From contig JAEWOD010000007.1 of the NCBI GenBank assembly GCA_023461035.1, positions 11,081 to 75,080 of the forward strand: DNA of 64,000 nucleotides. Direction: 5' to 3'. Under the pieces are notes generated by a model that saw only the letters and a list, made by a program, of their open reading frames with translations, did no database searches and was not told where the DNA came from. How positions within the stretch are numbered: the first letter of the stretch is position 1; each line of letters begins with the position of its first letter. The DNA comes from Bacteroidota bacterium. Lineage in GTDB: Bacteria; Bacteroidota; Bacteroidia; Flavobacteriales; Weeksellaceae. The position numbers and the translations under genes are program-made. Positions 8,617 to 15,983 of the stretch are shown piece by piece.

Positions 8617-8624
8617 TAAATTTG
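8617..8624 (+). promoter_or_regulatory. -7 promoter element of the metal ATPase gene
   Basis: TAAATTTG matches TAnnTTTG. A TTTG at 8588-8591 is 25 bases upstream, slightly long for a -33 box. The ATG follows at 8640. Confidence 0.55.
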
Positions 8625-8639
8625 TATAAAAGTTTAGAA

Positions 8640-10577
8640 ATGTCATCAACTTGTTGCGCCACAGAAGAGCAAAACCACAACCACTCACACGAAGGTCACG
8701 ACCACGACCATGGTGATGCTTCTTCGTTTAAAACATACATTCCCGCCATCATCAGTTTTTTGATGTTGATGACAGGAATTTCATTCGATTATTTTGATCA
8801 ACCTGAATTCTTCCAAAACCAAACCGTTCGCTTTATTTGGTATTTGATTGCATACATTCCGGTTGGTTTTCCGGTTTTCAAAGAAGCATTTGAAACCATG
8901 AAAAAAGGCGAATTCTTTACCGAATTTACTCTGATGTCTGTGGCGACAATCGGCGCTTTCATTTTAGGTGAATTTCCCGAAGGTGTAGCAGTGATGCTTT
9001 TTTATGCCGTTGGCGAATTATTTCAAAGTGCCGCTGTCAACAAAGCAAAAAACAATATCAAAGCATTGCTCGACGTCCGTCCAAACGAAGCCAATGTTTT
9101 CCGAAATAGCCAGTGGCAGACCGTAAATCCGGAAACAGTTGAAATCGGAGAAACCATACAGGTGAAAGTCGGCGAAAAAGTGCCGTTGGACGGAATTATG
9201 CTGTCCGAATCTTCAAGTTTCAACACCGCTGCGCTGACCGGAGAGAGCAAACCGGATACTATACGAAAAAATGAAACCGTTCTGGCAGGAATGCTCAATC
9301 TGGAGAAGGTAATTGAAGTTAAAACCACGAAAAAGTTTGAAGACAGTTCGCTGGCAAAAATCCTTCAAATGGTTCAGGAAGCGAGTTCCCGAAAAGCCAA
9401 AACGGAATTATTCATTCGTAAATTTGCCAAAATCTATACACCGATTGTGTTTTTTTTAGCTGTTGCATTAACCTTTTTGCCATACTTTTTTGTGGAGGAC
9501 TATGTGTTTGAAAAATGGTTTTACCGGGCTTTGATCTTTTTGGTCATTTCCTGTCCCTGCGCTTTGGTGATTTCGATTCCGCTCGGATATTTCGGCGGAA
9601 TCGGAGCCGCTTCCCGAAACGGAATTCTCTTCAAAGGTTCCAATTATCTCGATTTGATGGCAAAAGTAAATACAGTGGTGTTGGACAAAACCGGAACCCT
9701 GACCGAAGGTGTTTTTAAAGTACAAAAAATCCAATCTGAACTATTTCCGGAAAAAGAATTTTTGGAGTATGTTTCGGCATTGGAAACGAATTCAACTCAT
9801 CCGATTGCCAAAGCAATTGTAGATTTCCATCCGTCCCGATTAAGTGCTGAAACCACAGAAGAAATTTCAGGTCACGGATTGAAAGGAATGATTGATGGAA
9901 AAGAAATTCTGGCAGGAAATGGAAAATTATTAAAGAAATTTAATATCGATTATCCTTCTGAAATTGACCAAATTGTAGAAAGCATCGTCATCATAGCGAT
10001 TGACGGAAAATATGCCGGATACATTACGATTGCAGATGAAATTAAAGAAGATTCGGCGCGTGCCATTTCGGAAATGAAACAAAATGGCGTTACCCAAACG
10101 GTCATGTTAAGTGGTGATAAAGATAGCATCGTTCAGAAAGTAGCGAATGAAATTGGGATCACAAATGCCTTTGGCGGACTTTTGCCAGAAGGAAAAGTGG
10201 AAAAAGTCAAAGAATTGAAAAAGAATTCTAAAAATATATTAGCTTTTGTAGGCGACGGGATAAATGATGCTCCGGTTTTGGCTTTGAGCGATGTCGGAAT
10301 TGCGATGGGCGGAATGGGAAGTGATGTCGCCATCGAAACAGCTGATGTGGTCATTCAAACCGACCAACCCTCGAAAATTTCAACCGCCATCAAAATCGGT
10401 CGAAAAACCAAACAGATTGTGATTCAGAATATTGCTCTTGCGTTTGGCGTGAAAGTCATTGTTTTGATATTGGGCGCAGGAGGATTGGCAACCATGTGGG
10501 AAGCCGTTTTTGCGGATGTAGGTGTGGCTTTTTTGGCAATTTTAAATGCGATTAGAATTCAGAATCTGAAGTTTTGA
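8640..10577 (+). CDS. Heavy-metal P1B-type ATPase (Zn/Cd/Pb exporter type)
   Basis: Cation-exporting P-type ATPase of 645 residues. In order: a short N-terminus with CC and a His-rich tail (NHNHSHEGHDHDHGD) likely to bind metal, paired membrane helices, the actuator loop with LTGES, a membrane helix with the CPC metal site (ISCPCALVISIPLG), phosphorylation site DKTGT, the P1B signature HP (STHPIAKA), hinge GDGINDAP, and two last helices with a conserved Asp (FADVG). CPC plus this Asp fits the Zn2+/Cd2+/Pb2+ subgroup better than copper. There is no separate HMA domain. Start at 8640 (MSSTCC) because the -7 element lies between it and the TTG at 8589. Confidence 0.92.
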   Translation: MSSTCCATEEQNHNHSHEGHDHDHGDASSFKTYIPAIISFLMLMTGISFDYFDQPEFFQNQTVRFIWYLIAYIPVGFPVFKEAFETMKKGEFFTEFTLMSVATIGAFILGEFPEGVAVMLFYAVGELFQSAAVNKAKNNIKALLDVRPNEANVFRNSQWQTVNPETVEIGETIQVKVGEKVPLDGIMLSESSSFNTAALTGESKPDTIRKNETVLAGMLNLEKVIEVKTTKKFEDSSLAKILQMVQEASSRKAKTELFIRKFAKIYTPIVFFLAVALTFLPYFFVEDYVFEKWFYRALIFLVISCPCALVISIPLGYFGGIGAASRNGILFKGSNYLDLMAKVNTVVLDKTGTLTEGVFKVQKIQSELFPEKEFLEYVSALETNSTHPIAKAIVDFHPSRLSAETTEEISGHGLKGMIDGKEILAGNGKLLKKFNIDYPSEIDQIVESIVIIAIDGKYAGYITIADEIKEDSARAISEMKQNGVTQTVMLSGDKDSIVQKVANEIGITNAFGGLLPEGKVEKVKELKKNSKNILAFVGDGINDAPVLALSDVGIAMGGMGSDVAIETADVVIQTDQPSKISTAIKIGRKTKQIVIQNIALAFGVKVIVLILGAGGLATMWEAVFADVGVAFLAILNAIRIQNLKF

Positions 10578-10603
10578 TTTATTTTTACCTCCAAAACTTA
10601 GAA

Positions 10604-11203
10604 ATGAAAAAAATCTTTACGCTTTTGACGATTGTTTTTGTCTTTAACTATTCGTACTCTCAGGATTTCATAGAAAAATTAGCACAAGAAACTTGTACCT
10701 GTTTGGAAGGAAAGTCCACGGAAGGATTGACGCAGAGCGAGAAAGAAATGCAGATAGGAGTCTGCATGTTTCAGGGAATCGGGAAATACAAACAAGAATT
10801 CGATGTCTATAAACAGGATAAGCAACTATTAGATATGGATTTGGAAGCTTTCGGAGAGGAAGTGGGCATACAGATGGCGCTTATTTGTCCTAATTTTATC
10901 ATGCAATATTATGATTCGGCTGCTTTATATGATTCGGAAGTAGCTTATTCTTTGGAAGTAGAACTTGGCAAAATTAAATCAATCGATAAAAAACAATTCA
11001 ACATCGTCAACCTTGAAATCGGTGATGGTTCCATTTTGAAATTTCTTTGGTTATGGGATTTTGACGGTTCCGATATTTTGACAAAAAATCAGTTTAAAAA
11101 CAAATGGATCAATATTTTTTATTCGAATTTAATGCTTTACGATCCGGAAAAGAAAACCTATATCAATTACAAAGTGATAGAGGGAGTCGAGTTAGGCGAA
11201 TGA
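10604..11203 (+). CDS. Exported protein of unknown function, Cys-containing
   Basis: Signal peptide at residues 1-19 (MKKIFTLLTIVFVFNYSYS), then a helical region with four spaced cysteines (CTCLEG, GVCMF, ICPNF) that could form disulfides or hold a ligand. The C-terminal half is a mixed region ending VIEGVELGE. No family recognised. The ATG at 10604 is preferred to earlier in-frame starts overlapping the ATPase because only it gives a proper signal peptide. Its 3' end is 75 bp before argH, which has its own promoter element. Confidence 0.65.
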   Translation: MKKIFTLLTIVFVFNYSYSQDFIEKLAQETCTCLEGKSTEGLTQSEKEMQIGVCMFQGIGKYKQEFDVYKQDKQLLDMDLEAFGEEVGIQMALICPNFIMQYYDSAALYDSEVAYSLEVELGKIKSIDKKQFNIVNLEIGDGSILKFLWLWDFDGSDILTKNQFKNKWINIFYSNLMLYDPEKKTYINYKVIEGVELGE

Positions 11204-11244
11204 TTTGTTGATAAATATCAAACGGCTTTCAGTCGAATTTCCCT

Positions 11245-11252
11245 TATTTTTG
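11245..11252 (+). promoter_or_regulatory. -7 promoter element of argH
   Basis: TATTTTTG matches TAnnTTTG, 26 bases before the ATG at 11279. Confidence 0.5.
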
Positions 11253-11278
11253 TACAACTTCAAAAACAAAATCCAAAT

Positions 11279-12565
11279 ATGAAAATCTGGGACAAAGGAT
11301 TCTCTGTCAACGACAAAATCGAAAAATTTACCGTAGGAAAAGATCGCATTCTAGATGGCTATCTGGCTAAATATGATGTGATTGCTTCGAAAGCACAAGC
11401 CAATATGCTATCAAAAGTCGGAATCATTTCTGCTGACGATAACTCTAAATTGCAAGTTGCACTAGACGAAATTTTGATCCAAATAGAAAACGGAAATTTT
11501 GTGATCGATGAGAATTTTGAAGACATTCATTCTAAAATTGAAGCGGAATTAATTATCAAAACCGGAGATGCAGGAAAGATGATCCATACGGCGCGTTCCC
11601 GAAATGATCAGGTTTTGGTGGCGATTCAATTATTCCTTCGCGAATATTTATCTGAAACCAAAACTAAAGTTTTGAGTCTGATTGATATTTTAGTTGATAA
11701 AGCCGATGAACACCAAAACGATTTGATGCCGGGTTATACCCATTTTCAGGCCGCGATGCCAAGCAGTTTCGGGATGTGGTTTTCGGCCTATGCCGAGAAT
11801 TTGTTGTCCGATTTGCATTTCTTTGACGCTGCCTACAAAGTTGCCGACCAAAATCCATTGGGTTCAGGCGCAGGTTTCGGAACAAGTTTCCCAATCGACC
11901 GCAAAATGACTACTTCCGAATTAGGTTTTGCCGAAATGGCGGTAAGTTCCGTTGGGGCACAAATGCTGCGCGGAAAATCAGAGAAGTCTACTGCTGTTGC
12001 GATTTCTATGGTTTGTGGAACATTATCTAAAATGTCCTATGATTTGGTAATGTACAACAGCCAGGATATGGGGTTTGTGAAATTACCAAAGGAAATGACC
12101 ACCGGATCGTCCATCATGCCGCATAAAAAGAATCCGGATGTGTTTGAGTTGACAAGAGCGCATTGCAACCGTTTACAAGGCCTGCCAAACGATATCATTT
12201 TAACCATCAATAATCTCCCGAGCGGTTACCACAGAGATTTTCAAATCCTGAAAGAAATTTTATTTGAGCCGATGGTTCAGTTCAATGACATTCTGGATAT
12301 TTTGATTTTTGCTTTGCCACAAATCCAAATTACCGATGGATATATGAATCAGGAAAAATATGATTCTATTTATACGGTAGAAAACATCAATCATCTTTTG
12401 CAAACCGGAACTTCTTTCCGTGATGCCTATAAGATTGTCGGGGTTTCAGTGGACGATGGGAGTTATGTGCCTCATAAGGAATTTAAAACTTCGCATCTGG
12501 GAAGTATCCATAACTTGGGATTGGAAGAAATTCGGGAGAAAATCAAAAGGTATAAAGGACTGTAA
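11279..12565 (+). CDS. argH: Argininosuccinate lyase
   Basis: Last enzyme of arginine biosynthesis: splits argininosuccinate into arginine and fumarate. Seen: MIHTARSRNDQVLVAIQLFLR (substrate loop), MPGYTHFQAAMPSSFG (with the catalytic His region), NPLGSGAGFGTSFPIDR, and the fumarase/aspartase superfamily signature GSSIMPHKKNPD. 428 residues, slightly shorter than the E. coli enzyme, as usual in Bacteroidota. It stands alone: no other arg gene is in the window. Confidence 0.96.
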   Translation: MKIWDKGFSVNDKIEKFTVGKDRILDGYLAKYDVIASKAQANMLSKVGIISADDNSKLQVALDEILIQIENGNFVIDENFEDIHSKIEAELIIKTGDAGKMIHTARSRNDQVLVAIQLFLREYLSETKTKVLSLIDILVDKADEHQNDLMPGYTHFQAAMPSSFGMWFSAYAENLLSDLHFFDAAYKVADQNPLGSGAGFGTSFPIDRKMTTSELGFAEMAVSSVGAQMLRGKSEKSTAVAISMVCGTLSKMSYDLVMYNSQDMGFVKLPKEMTTGSSIMPHKKNPDVFELTRAHCNRLQGLPNDIILTINNLPSGYHRDFQILKEILFEPMVQFNDILDILIFALPQIQITDGYMNQEKYDSIYTVENINHLLQTGTSFRDAYKIVGVSVDDGSYVPHKEFKTSHLGSIHNLGLEEIREKIKRYKGL

Positions 12566-12593
12566 TTCTAATTAATATCGTTCTTTCCATTCA

Positions 12594-12628
12594 AACCTCC
12601 AAGGTTTTTGAAACTTTGGAGGTCTTTT
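12594..12628 (+). terminator. Hairpin terminator after argH
   Basis: ACCTCCAA and TTGGAGGT pair around a short GGTTTTTGAAAC-type centre (12595-12623) and are followed by CTTTT. The stem sequence is shared with the inverted repeat at 25287-25330. Confidence 0.65.
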
Positions 12629-12645
12629 GTTTTAATTATTCATTG

Positions 12646-13074
12646 TTAATCACTACTAATAATTCCAACAAAATATCCCGAATTAATATCTAAGAAACAT
12701 TGCAATGAGTGTTTGTCCAAACCCTCAAATCTATAGTAAGATTTTTCAATATTAATATTTTGAGGAATTTTTAATTTTTCATGTTCTAACATTCTCATAT
12801 AAAATGTTTTTGGACTATAATTCCAATCCTTGTCTTTTGGTTGTATTTTTAACTTGTTTTCGAAGACAAATTTTTCTATATCCTCAAGATTTATCTTTAT
12901 TACAAACATTTCATCTTTGCCACCATCAGTTAAAAAATCTTCATAAAGTTTACAATCAATTATTTGATAATTTTCAGGCATCCAAATTAAACGTTCGTAA
13001 GTTTTTGAAATTCCCCTGCAACTATCATTACAACTAATACAAGCTAAAGCAAGAATAAGTATTAATATTTTCAT
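12646..13074 (-). CDS. Small exported protein or lipoprotein, unknown
   Basis: 142 residues starting MKILILILALACISCND, a short hydrophobic leader with two cysteines, either of which could be lipidated; the lipobox is not ideal. The rest is charged and mixed (KTYERLIWMPENYQIIDCKLYEDFL). No family recognised. The ATG at 13074 is chosen because the longer frame would run through the hairpin at 13140-13174. It lies downstream of the anti-sigma gene but is separated from it by that hairpin. Confidence 0.6.
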   Translation of the reverse strand: MKILILILALACISCNDSCRGISKTYERLIWMPENYQIIDCKLYEDFLTDGGKDEMFVIKINLEDIEKFVFENKLKIQPKDKDWNYSPKTFYMRMLEHEKLKIPQNINIEKSYYRFEGLDKHSLQCFLDINSGYFVGIISSD

Positions 13075-13139
13075 TTCATATAGAATATTTATAGGTTTTC
13101 CTGATTTTGACGATTTTAAACTTTGACAAAGTTGTCGAA

Positions 13140-13174
13140 AAGACCTCACAGGTTTCAAAAACCTGTGAGGTCTT
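13140..13174. terminator. Perfect 15-bp hairpin (intrinsic terminator, possibly bidirectional)
   Basis: AAGACCTCACAGGTT (13140-13154) and its exact complement (13160-13174) enclose a 5-nt loop. On the minus strand it lies just after the anti-sigma gene, so it may end that transcript. It resembles the GACCTC-type hairpins elsewhere in the window. Confidence 0.6.
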
Positions 13175-13189
13175 ATCTTTAAACATAAA

Positions 13190-14134
13190 TTATTCAATAT
13201 CAATTGGATAGAAAATATTGCTTTTATTTTCATTCACATATTTCTGAATCTCCTTACTTTCTTTGGAATTTCTCTGTTTTTCATCTCCTTCGTAGGATAT
13301 TATAAAATTATCACTGTTATGATTTACAATAATTTTTTTTGGGAAACCAACATTAAAATTTGTAAAAATTGCTATGCCATTAATATCTGAACTTCTATTA
13401 TATTGTATTCTTGCGTTGCTGATTTTAACCCAAAACCCAAACACTTTCAAAGTGTCTGATTCAATTTTTTCATACATCACCGAAGCATCCGCCATATTTC
13501 CTATTCGTCTCATATCCTCTTCGCGAATAGTTGTGCTACTTGCGGTTTCATTTCGTTTGATGTAATTTCCATCTTTCTTTTCCGGAGTTGAGCCGCGAAA
13601 AACTACAATTTCACTTTCTTCCTTTGCTTTTGCGGCAGGTTTTGCGGATTCCATTTCTATTGCAGGTTCAGGAGGATTTTGGAGAACATTTTCGTAAGTC
13701 ATTGCATCTTCAGCATCATAGACAGGACTCATCGCAATTTTTGGTGGTTCCACTTCGCTTTCACTCTCCATAATTTCAGGAGCCGATTTCTTTTCCTCCC
13801 GTATCACAACTGATTGTTTGTTTTCTTCCAATTTATCCAGTATTTCCGAGACATTTTCTTTATTGATTTCCGAAGCATCCTCTAAAACAATTTGCGGATT
13901 TGTCATTTCCGAATTGATGGTATTTTCATTATTCAACAATGCCCAAACGCCTATCATCATTCCGATTACGACCGAAGCCACTGTCGCATACTTCCACCAT
14001 TCGGTCTTTCTCTTCTGAATCGATTTTTCCTCCAATCGCTCCTCAATTCTGTCCCAAAGCAAATCGCGTGGCTTTTCGTCCAAACCGTGTTGATTGTTCC
14101 GGAACAATTCTTCTATGGGATCATTCGTGTTCAT
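13190..14134 (-). CDS. Membrane-bound anti-sigma factor-like protein
   Basis: Short cytosolic N-terminus (residues 1-45, MNTNDPIEELFRNNQ to EKPRDLLWDRIEERL), one transmembrane helix (about 49-66, TVASVVIGMMIGVWALL), then a long periplasmic part rich in Glu/Ser/Pro with a folded end (GFWVKISNARIQYN to FIISYEGDEK). This is the layout of anti-sigma regulators. Its start overlaps the stop of the ECF sigma gene by 4 bp, which strongly links the two. The ligand and the sigma regulon are unknown. Confidence 0.8.
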   Translation of the reverse strand: MNTNDPIEELFRNNQHGLDEKPRDLLWDRIEERLEEKSIQKRKTEWWKYATVASVVIGMMIGVWALLNNENTINSEMTNPQIVLEDASEINKENVSEILDKLEENKQSVVIREEKKSAPEIMESESEVEPPKIAMSPVYDAEDAMTYENVLQNPPEPAIEMESAKPAAKAKEESEIVVFRGSTPEKKDGNYIKRNETASSTTIREEDMRRIGNMADASVMYEKIESDTLKVFGFWVKISNARIQYNRSSDINGIAIFTNFNVGFPKKIIVNHNSDNFIISYEGDEKQRNSKESKEIQKYVNENKSNIFYPIDIE

Positions 14135-14673
14135 ACCGATTTATTTTGGGTGATACCATATTCGTTTAACAATACTTTCAATTTTTCCTTTGCCAGATTC
14201 AACTGTGACTTCGAAGTTCCCTCCGAAATCCCGAGTTGTTCTGCTATTTCATTGTGTTTATAACCTTCAATTACGTAAAGGTTAAAAACGGTTCGGCAGC
14301 CGGTCGGCAGAAAATCCAATAGTTTCAAAACATCCTGTTCGTACAGATTTTCAAGTGCCGAAGCATCCCTGCTTGGCTGAATGTTGCTCGATTCCAGATA
14401 AATCGTGAAATCCTGCTTTTTACGGAGCTCCATCAGACATTCGTTGATAAAAATCCTTTGCATCCATCCTTCAAAGTTTCCTTTACCTTCAAAAGAATCA
14501 ATGTGATCAAACACTTTCAAAAAACCTTTGACCAACACATCTTCCGCCAACTCCAGATTTTTCATATAGCGTTTGCAAACCCCAAAAAAACGCGCGCTGT
14601 ATTGCTCATACAGCAGTTTCTGAACCTTACGGTCACGGCGTTTACAGCCCTCTATGAATTCCACTTCTTTCAA
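14131..14673 (-). CDS. ECF-type RNA polymerase sigma factor
   Basis: 180 residues with sigma region 2 (LYEQYSARFFGVCKRYMKNLELAEDVLVKGFLKVFDHIDSF, then EGWMQRIFINECL) and region 4 (LDFLPTGCRTVFNLYVIEGYKHNEIAEQLGISEGTSKSQLNLAKEKL). It should direct RNA polymerase to a specific promoter set and be held inactive by the membrane protein encoded next to it (4-bp overlap). A GTTTGG/CCAAAC palindrome at 14706-14722 lies just upstream and might be an operator or the end of the preceding gene. Confidence 0.92.
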   Translation of the reverse strand: MKEVEFIEGCKRRDRKVQKLLYEQYSARFFGVCKRYMKNLELAEDVLVKGFLKVFDHIDSFEGKGNFEGWMQRIFINECLMELRKKQDFTIYLESSNIQPSRDASALENLYEQDVLKLLDFLPTGCRTVFNLYVIEGYKHNEIAEQLGISEGTSKSQLNLAKEKLKVLLNEYGITQNKSV

Positions 14674-14705
14674 TCTGTAATTAATTTATTCGCTTTTGAC
14701 GAATG

Positions 14706-14722
14706 GTTTGGTCAAGCCAAAC
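14706..14722. other. Palindrome upstream of the ECF sigma gene
   Basis: GTTTGG-TCAAG-CCAAAC between the stop of the upstream gene (14731) and the sigma start (14673). It could be a weak terminator or a binding site; no T-run follows on the minus strand. Confidence 0.35.
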
Positions 14723-14730
14723 ATTTTATT

Positions 14731-15480
14731 TTAATCAAAATATTCTTTTCCTTTTGCATCTACATAGCCTGATTTTCCATCATAGGATTTAATTCTTGCT
14801 AAATTATAAATAAATGGTTGGATTTCATCGTATTTGATTTTTGTAAAACCATAATATCCGACTTTACCATCCTTCGTTATTTTTAAATTTAAATCTTGAA
14901 ATTCGATTTTATCATACATCGTTTTGGTTGGATCTTGCCAGATGCCATATTTTCCATTCTTTTTAAAGATGATTAAATCGGGTTGAACCATTAAACCACC
15001 TATTCCGTAATTTCCATCGTAGTTAAATTGTGTTTTTCCATTGATGAAATATACTTCATCAGCTTGGGATTTTGGGATTTTTAATTTGATTTCGGCAGGA
15101 ATTTCATTTCCATAATCATAAAAAGTTTCGTCTATCCAGATTTGAAATTCGTTTTTATTGGATCTAATTTTCAGGTCATAATGAGGAACTGTACCACAAA
15201 CTCCTATAAAATTATCCTTTATCTCTGATTTTTTCATTTCCTGATTTAAATAAAAAACTTGATTTTTTTCATCTAAAATTTGCCAAAACTGGTTAGCTGA
15301 CCCTACATATTTCAAATTTTGAAAAAGTATTTTTCCGGAATTTGATTCTATACAATATGTATTTCCTTTTAGGGAAATTTTGTAATTTCCTAAATCGTAA
15401 ACTATTGAATCTGTATCTTTTGCAACTAAATTGCAAATTCCTAAAATGCTTAAAGCGAATAGTACTAAGTATCGTTTCAT
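14731..15480 (-). CDS. Exported WG-repeat-like protein
   Basis: Signal peptide 1-20 (MKRYLVLFALSILGICNLVA), then beta-rich sequence. The C-terminal third has units of the WG/KWG type: KKNGKYGIWQDPTKTMYDKIEF, KDGKVGYYGFTKIKYDEIQPF and DGKSGYVDAKGKEYF. Such repeats form beta-propeller-like surfaces of unknown ligand. A second, longer WG protein is at 49314-50441. There is no obvious operon partner; the sigma gene lies 57 bp downstream. Confidence 0.65.
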   Translation of the reverse strand: MKRYLVLFALSILGICNLVAKDTDSIVYDLGNYKISLKGNTYCIESNSGKILFQNLKYVGSANQFWQILDEKNQVFYLNQEMKKSEIKDNFIGVCGTVPHYDLKIRSNKNEFQIWIDETFYDYGNEIPAEIKLKIPKSQADEVYFINGKTQFNYDGNYGIGGLMVQPDLIIFKKNGKYGIWQDPTKTMYDKIEFQDLNLKITKDGKVGYYGFTKIKYDEIQPFIYNLARIKSYDGKSGYVDAKGKEYFD

Positions 15481-15546
15481 CTTTATAAATCTTTGGTTAT
15501 AAAAGGGTAGATGCTTTTCTTTAGAAAAAGGTTGGCTGGGTTGGAA

Positions 15547-15774
15547 AAAATAAGAAACTGTTTAAATTTTATTGTTAGAAATTTTTATAGCTATTTTTGA
15601 GATGCCCTTCGACTACGCTCAGGGTGACAGATTTTGCTTCGTATTTGAAGATTTATCGGGATAAATCAAGAATAGGAAGTGAAAAATATGCTCAAAAGAG
15701 TATTAAAATTTAGCAAAGATATCTTTTGAGCCATAAAAATAAATTTCGGTAAAATTTAAACAGTTTCTAAAATA
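15547..15774. mobile_element. MITE-like element, 216 bp with 19-bp terminal inverted repeats
   Basis: AGAAACTGTTTAAATTTTA at 15553-15571 is matched by its exact reverse complement at 15750-15768. Weaker complementarity continues inward for about 20 more bases (GAAATTT, TTTATRGC). Both outer ends abut AAAATA (15547-15552 and 15769-15774), a likely 6-bp target duplication, although this is AT-rich. Inside are a CCCT/AGGG hairpin (15604-15623) and GATTTATCGGGATAAATC (15650-15667). There is no transposase gene, so mobility would depend on an element elsewhere. Confidence 0.6.
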
Positions 15775-15893
15775 AAATTGCCAAATTTTTATCAAATTCT
15801 CAATTTTATCGCATTATTTTTTATAATCATTCTAAATTATAATTCAATAATTAATTTGAATTGAGAGTATTCTGAAAAAATGTTATTTAAAAG

Positions 15894-15901
15894 TAAATTT
15901 G
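15894..15901 (+). promoter_or_regulatory. -7 promoter element of acnB
   Basis: TAAATTTG matches TAnnTTTG. It predicts a leader of about 75 nt before the ATG at 15984. Confidence 0.5.
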
Positions 15902-15915
15902 TAACCCTAAAAAAT

Positions 15916-15964
15916 AGCAGTGTTTAGGCGGCTGACAAAGAATTATACAGGAATTTACACTGCT
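15916..15964 (+). other. Inverted repeat in the acnB leader
   Basis: AGCAGTGT (15916-15923) and ACACTGCT (15957-15964) could pair across a 33-nt loop within the presumed 5' leader. It may be an RNA structure; no known riboswitch class is recognised. Confidence 0.3.
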
Positions 15965-15983
15965 CGGATTTATTTAAAATATT

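Larger units (their letters stand above)
15481..15983. other. 503-bp gene-free stretch before acnB
   Basis: No coding region seen. It holds the MITE-like element at 15547-15774, a -7 promoter element at 15894-15901 and an inverted repeat (AGCAGTGT/ACACTGCT, 15916-15964) in the presumed acnB leader. Confidence 0.7.

Noticed and set aside
9023..9328. Minus-strand open frame within the metal ATPase gene
   Set aside because: Antisense to strongly conserved P-type ATPase sequence; no independent signal.
15604..15623. CCCTTCGACTACGCTCAGGG as a rho-independent terminator
   Set aside because: No T-run follows and it lies inside the MITE-like element, not after a gene.
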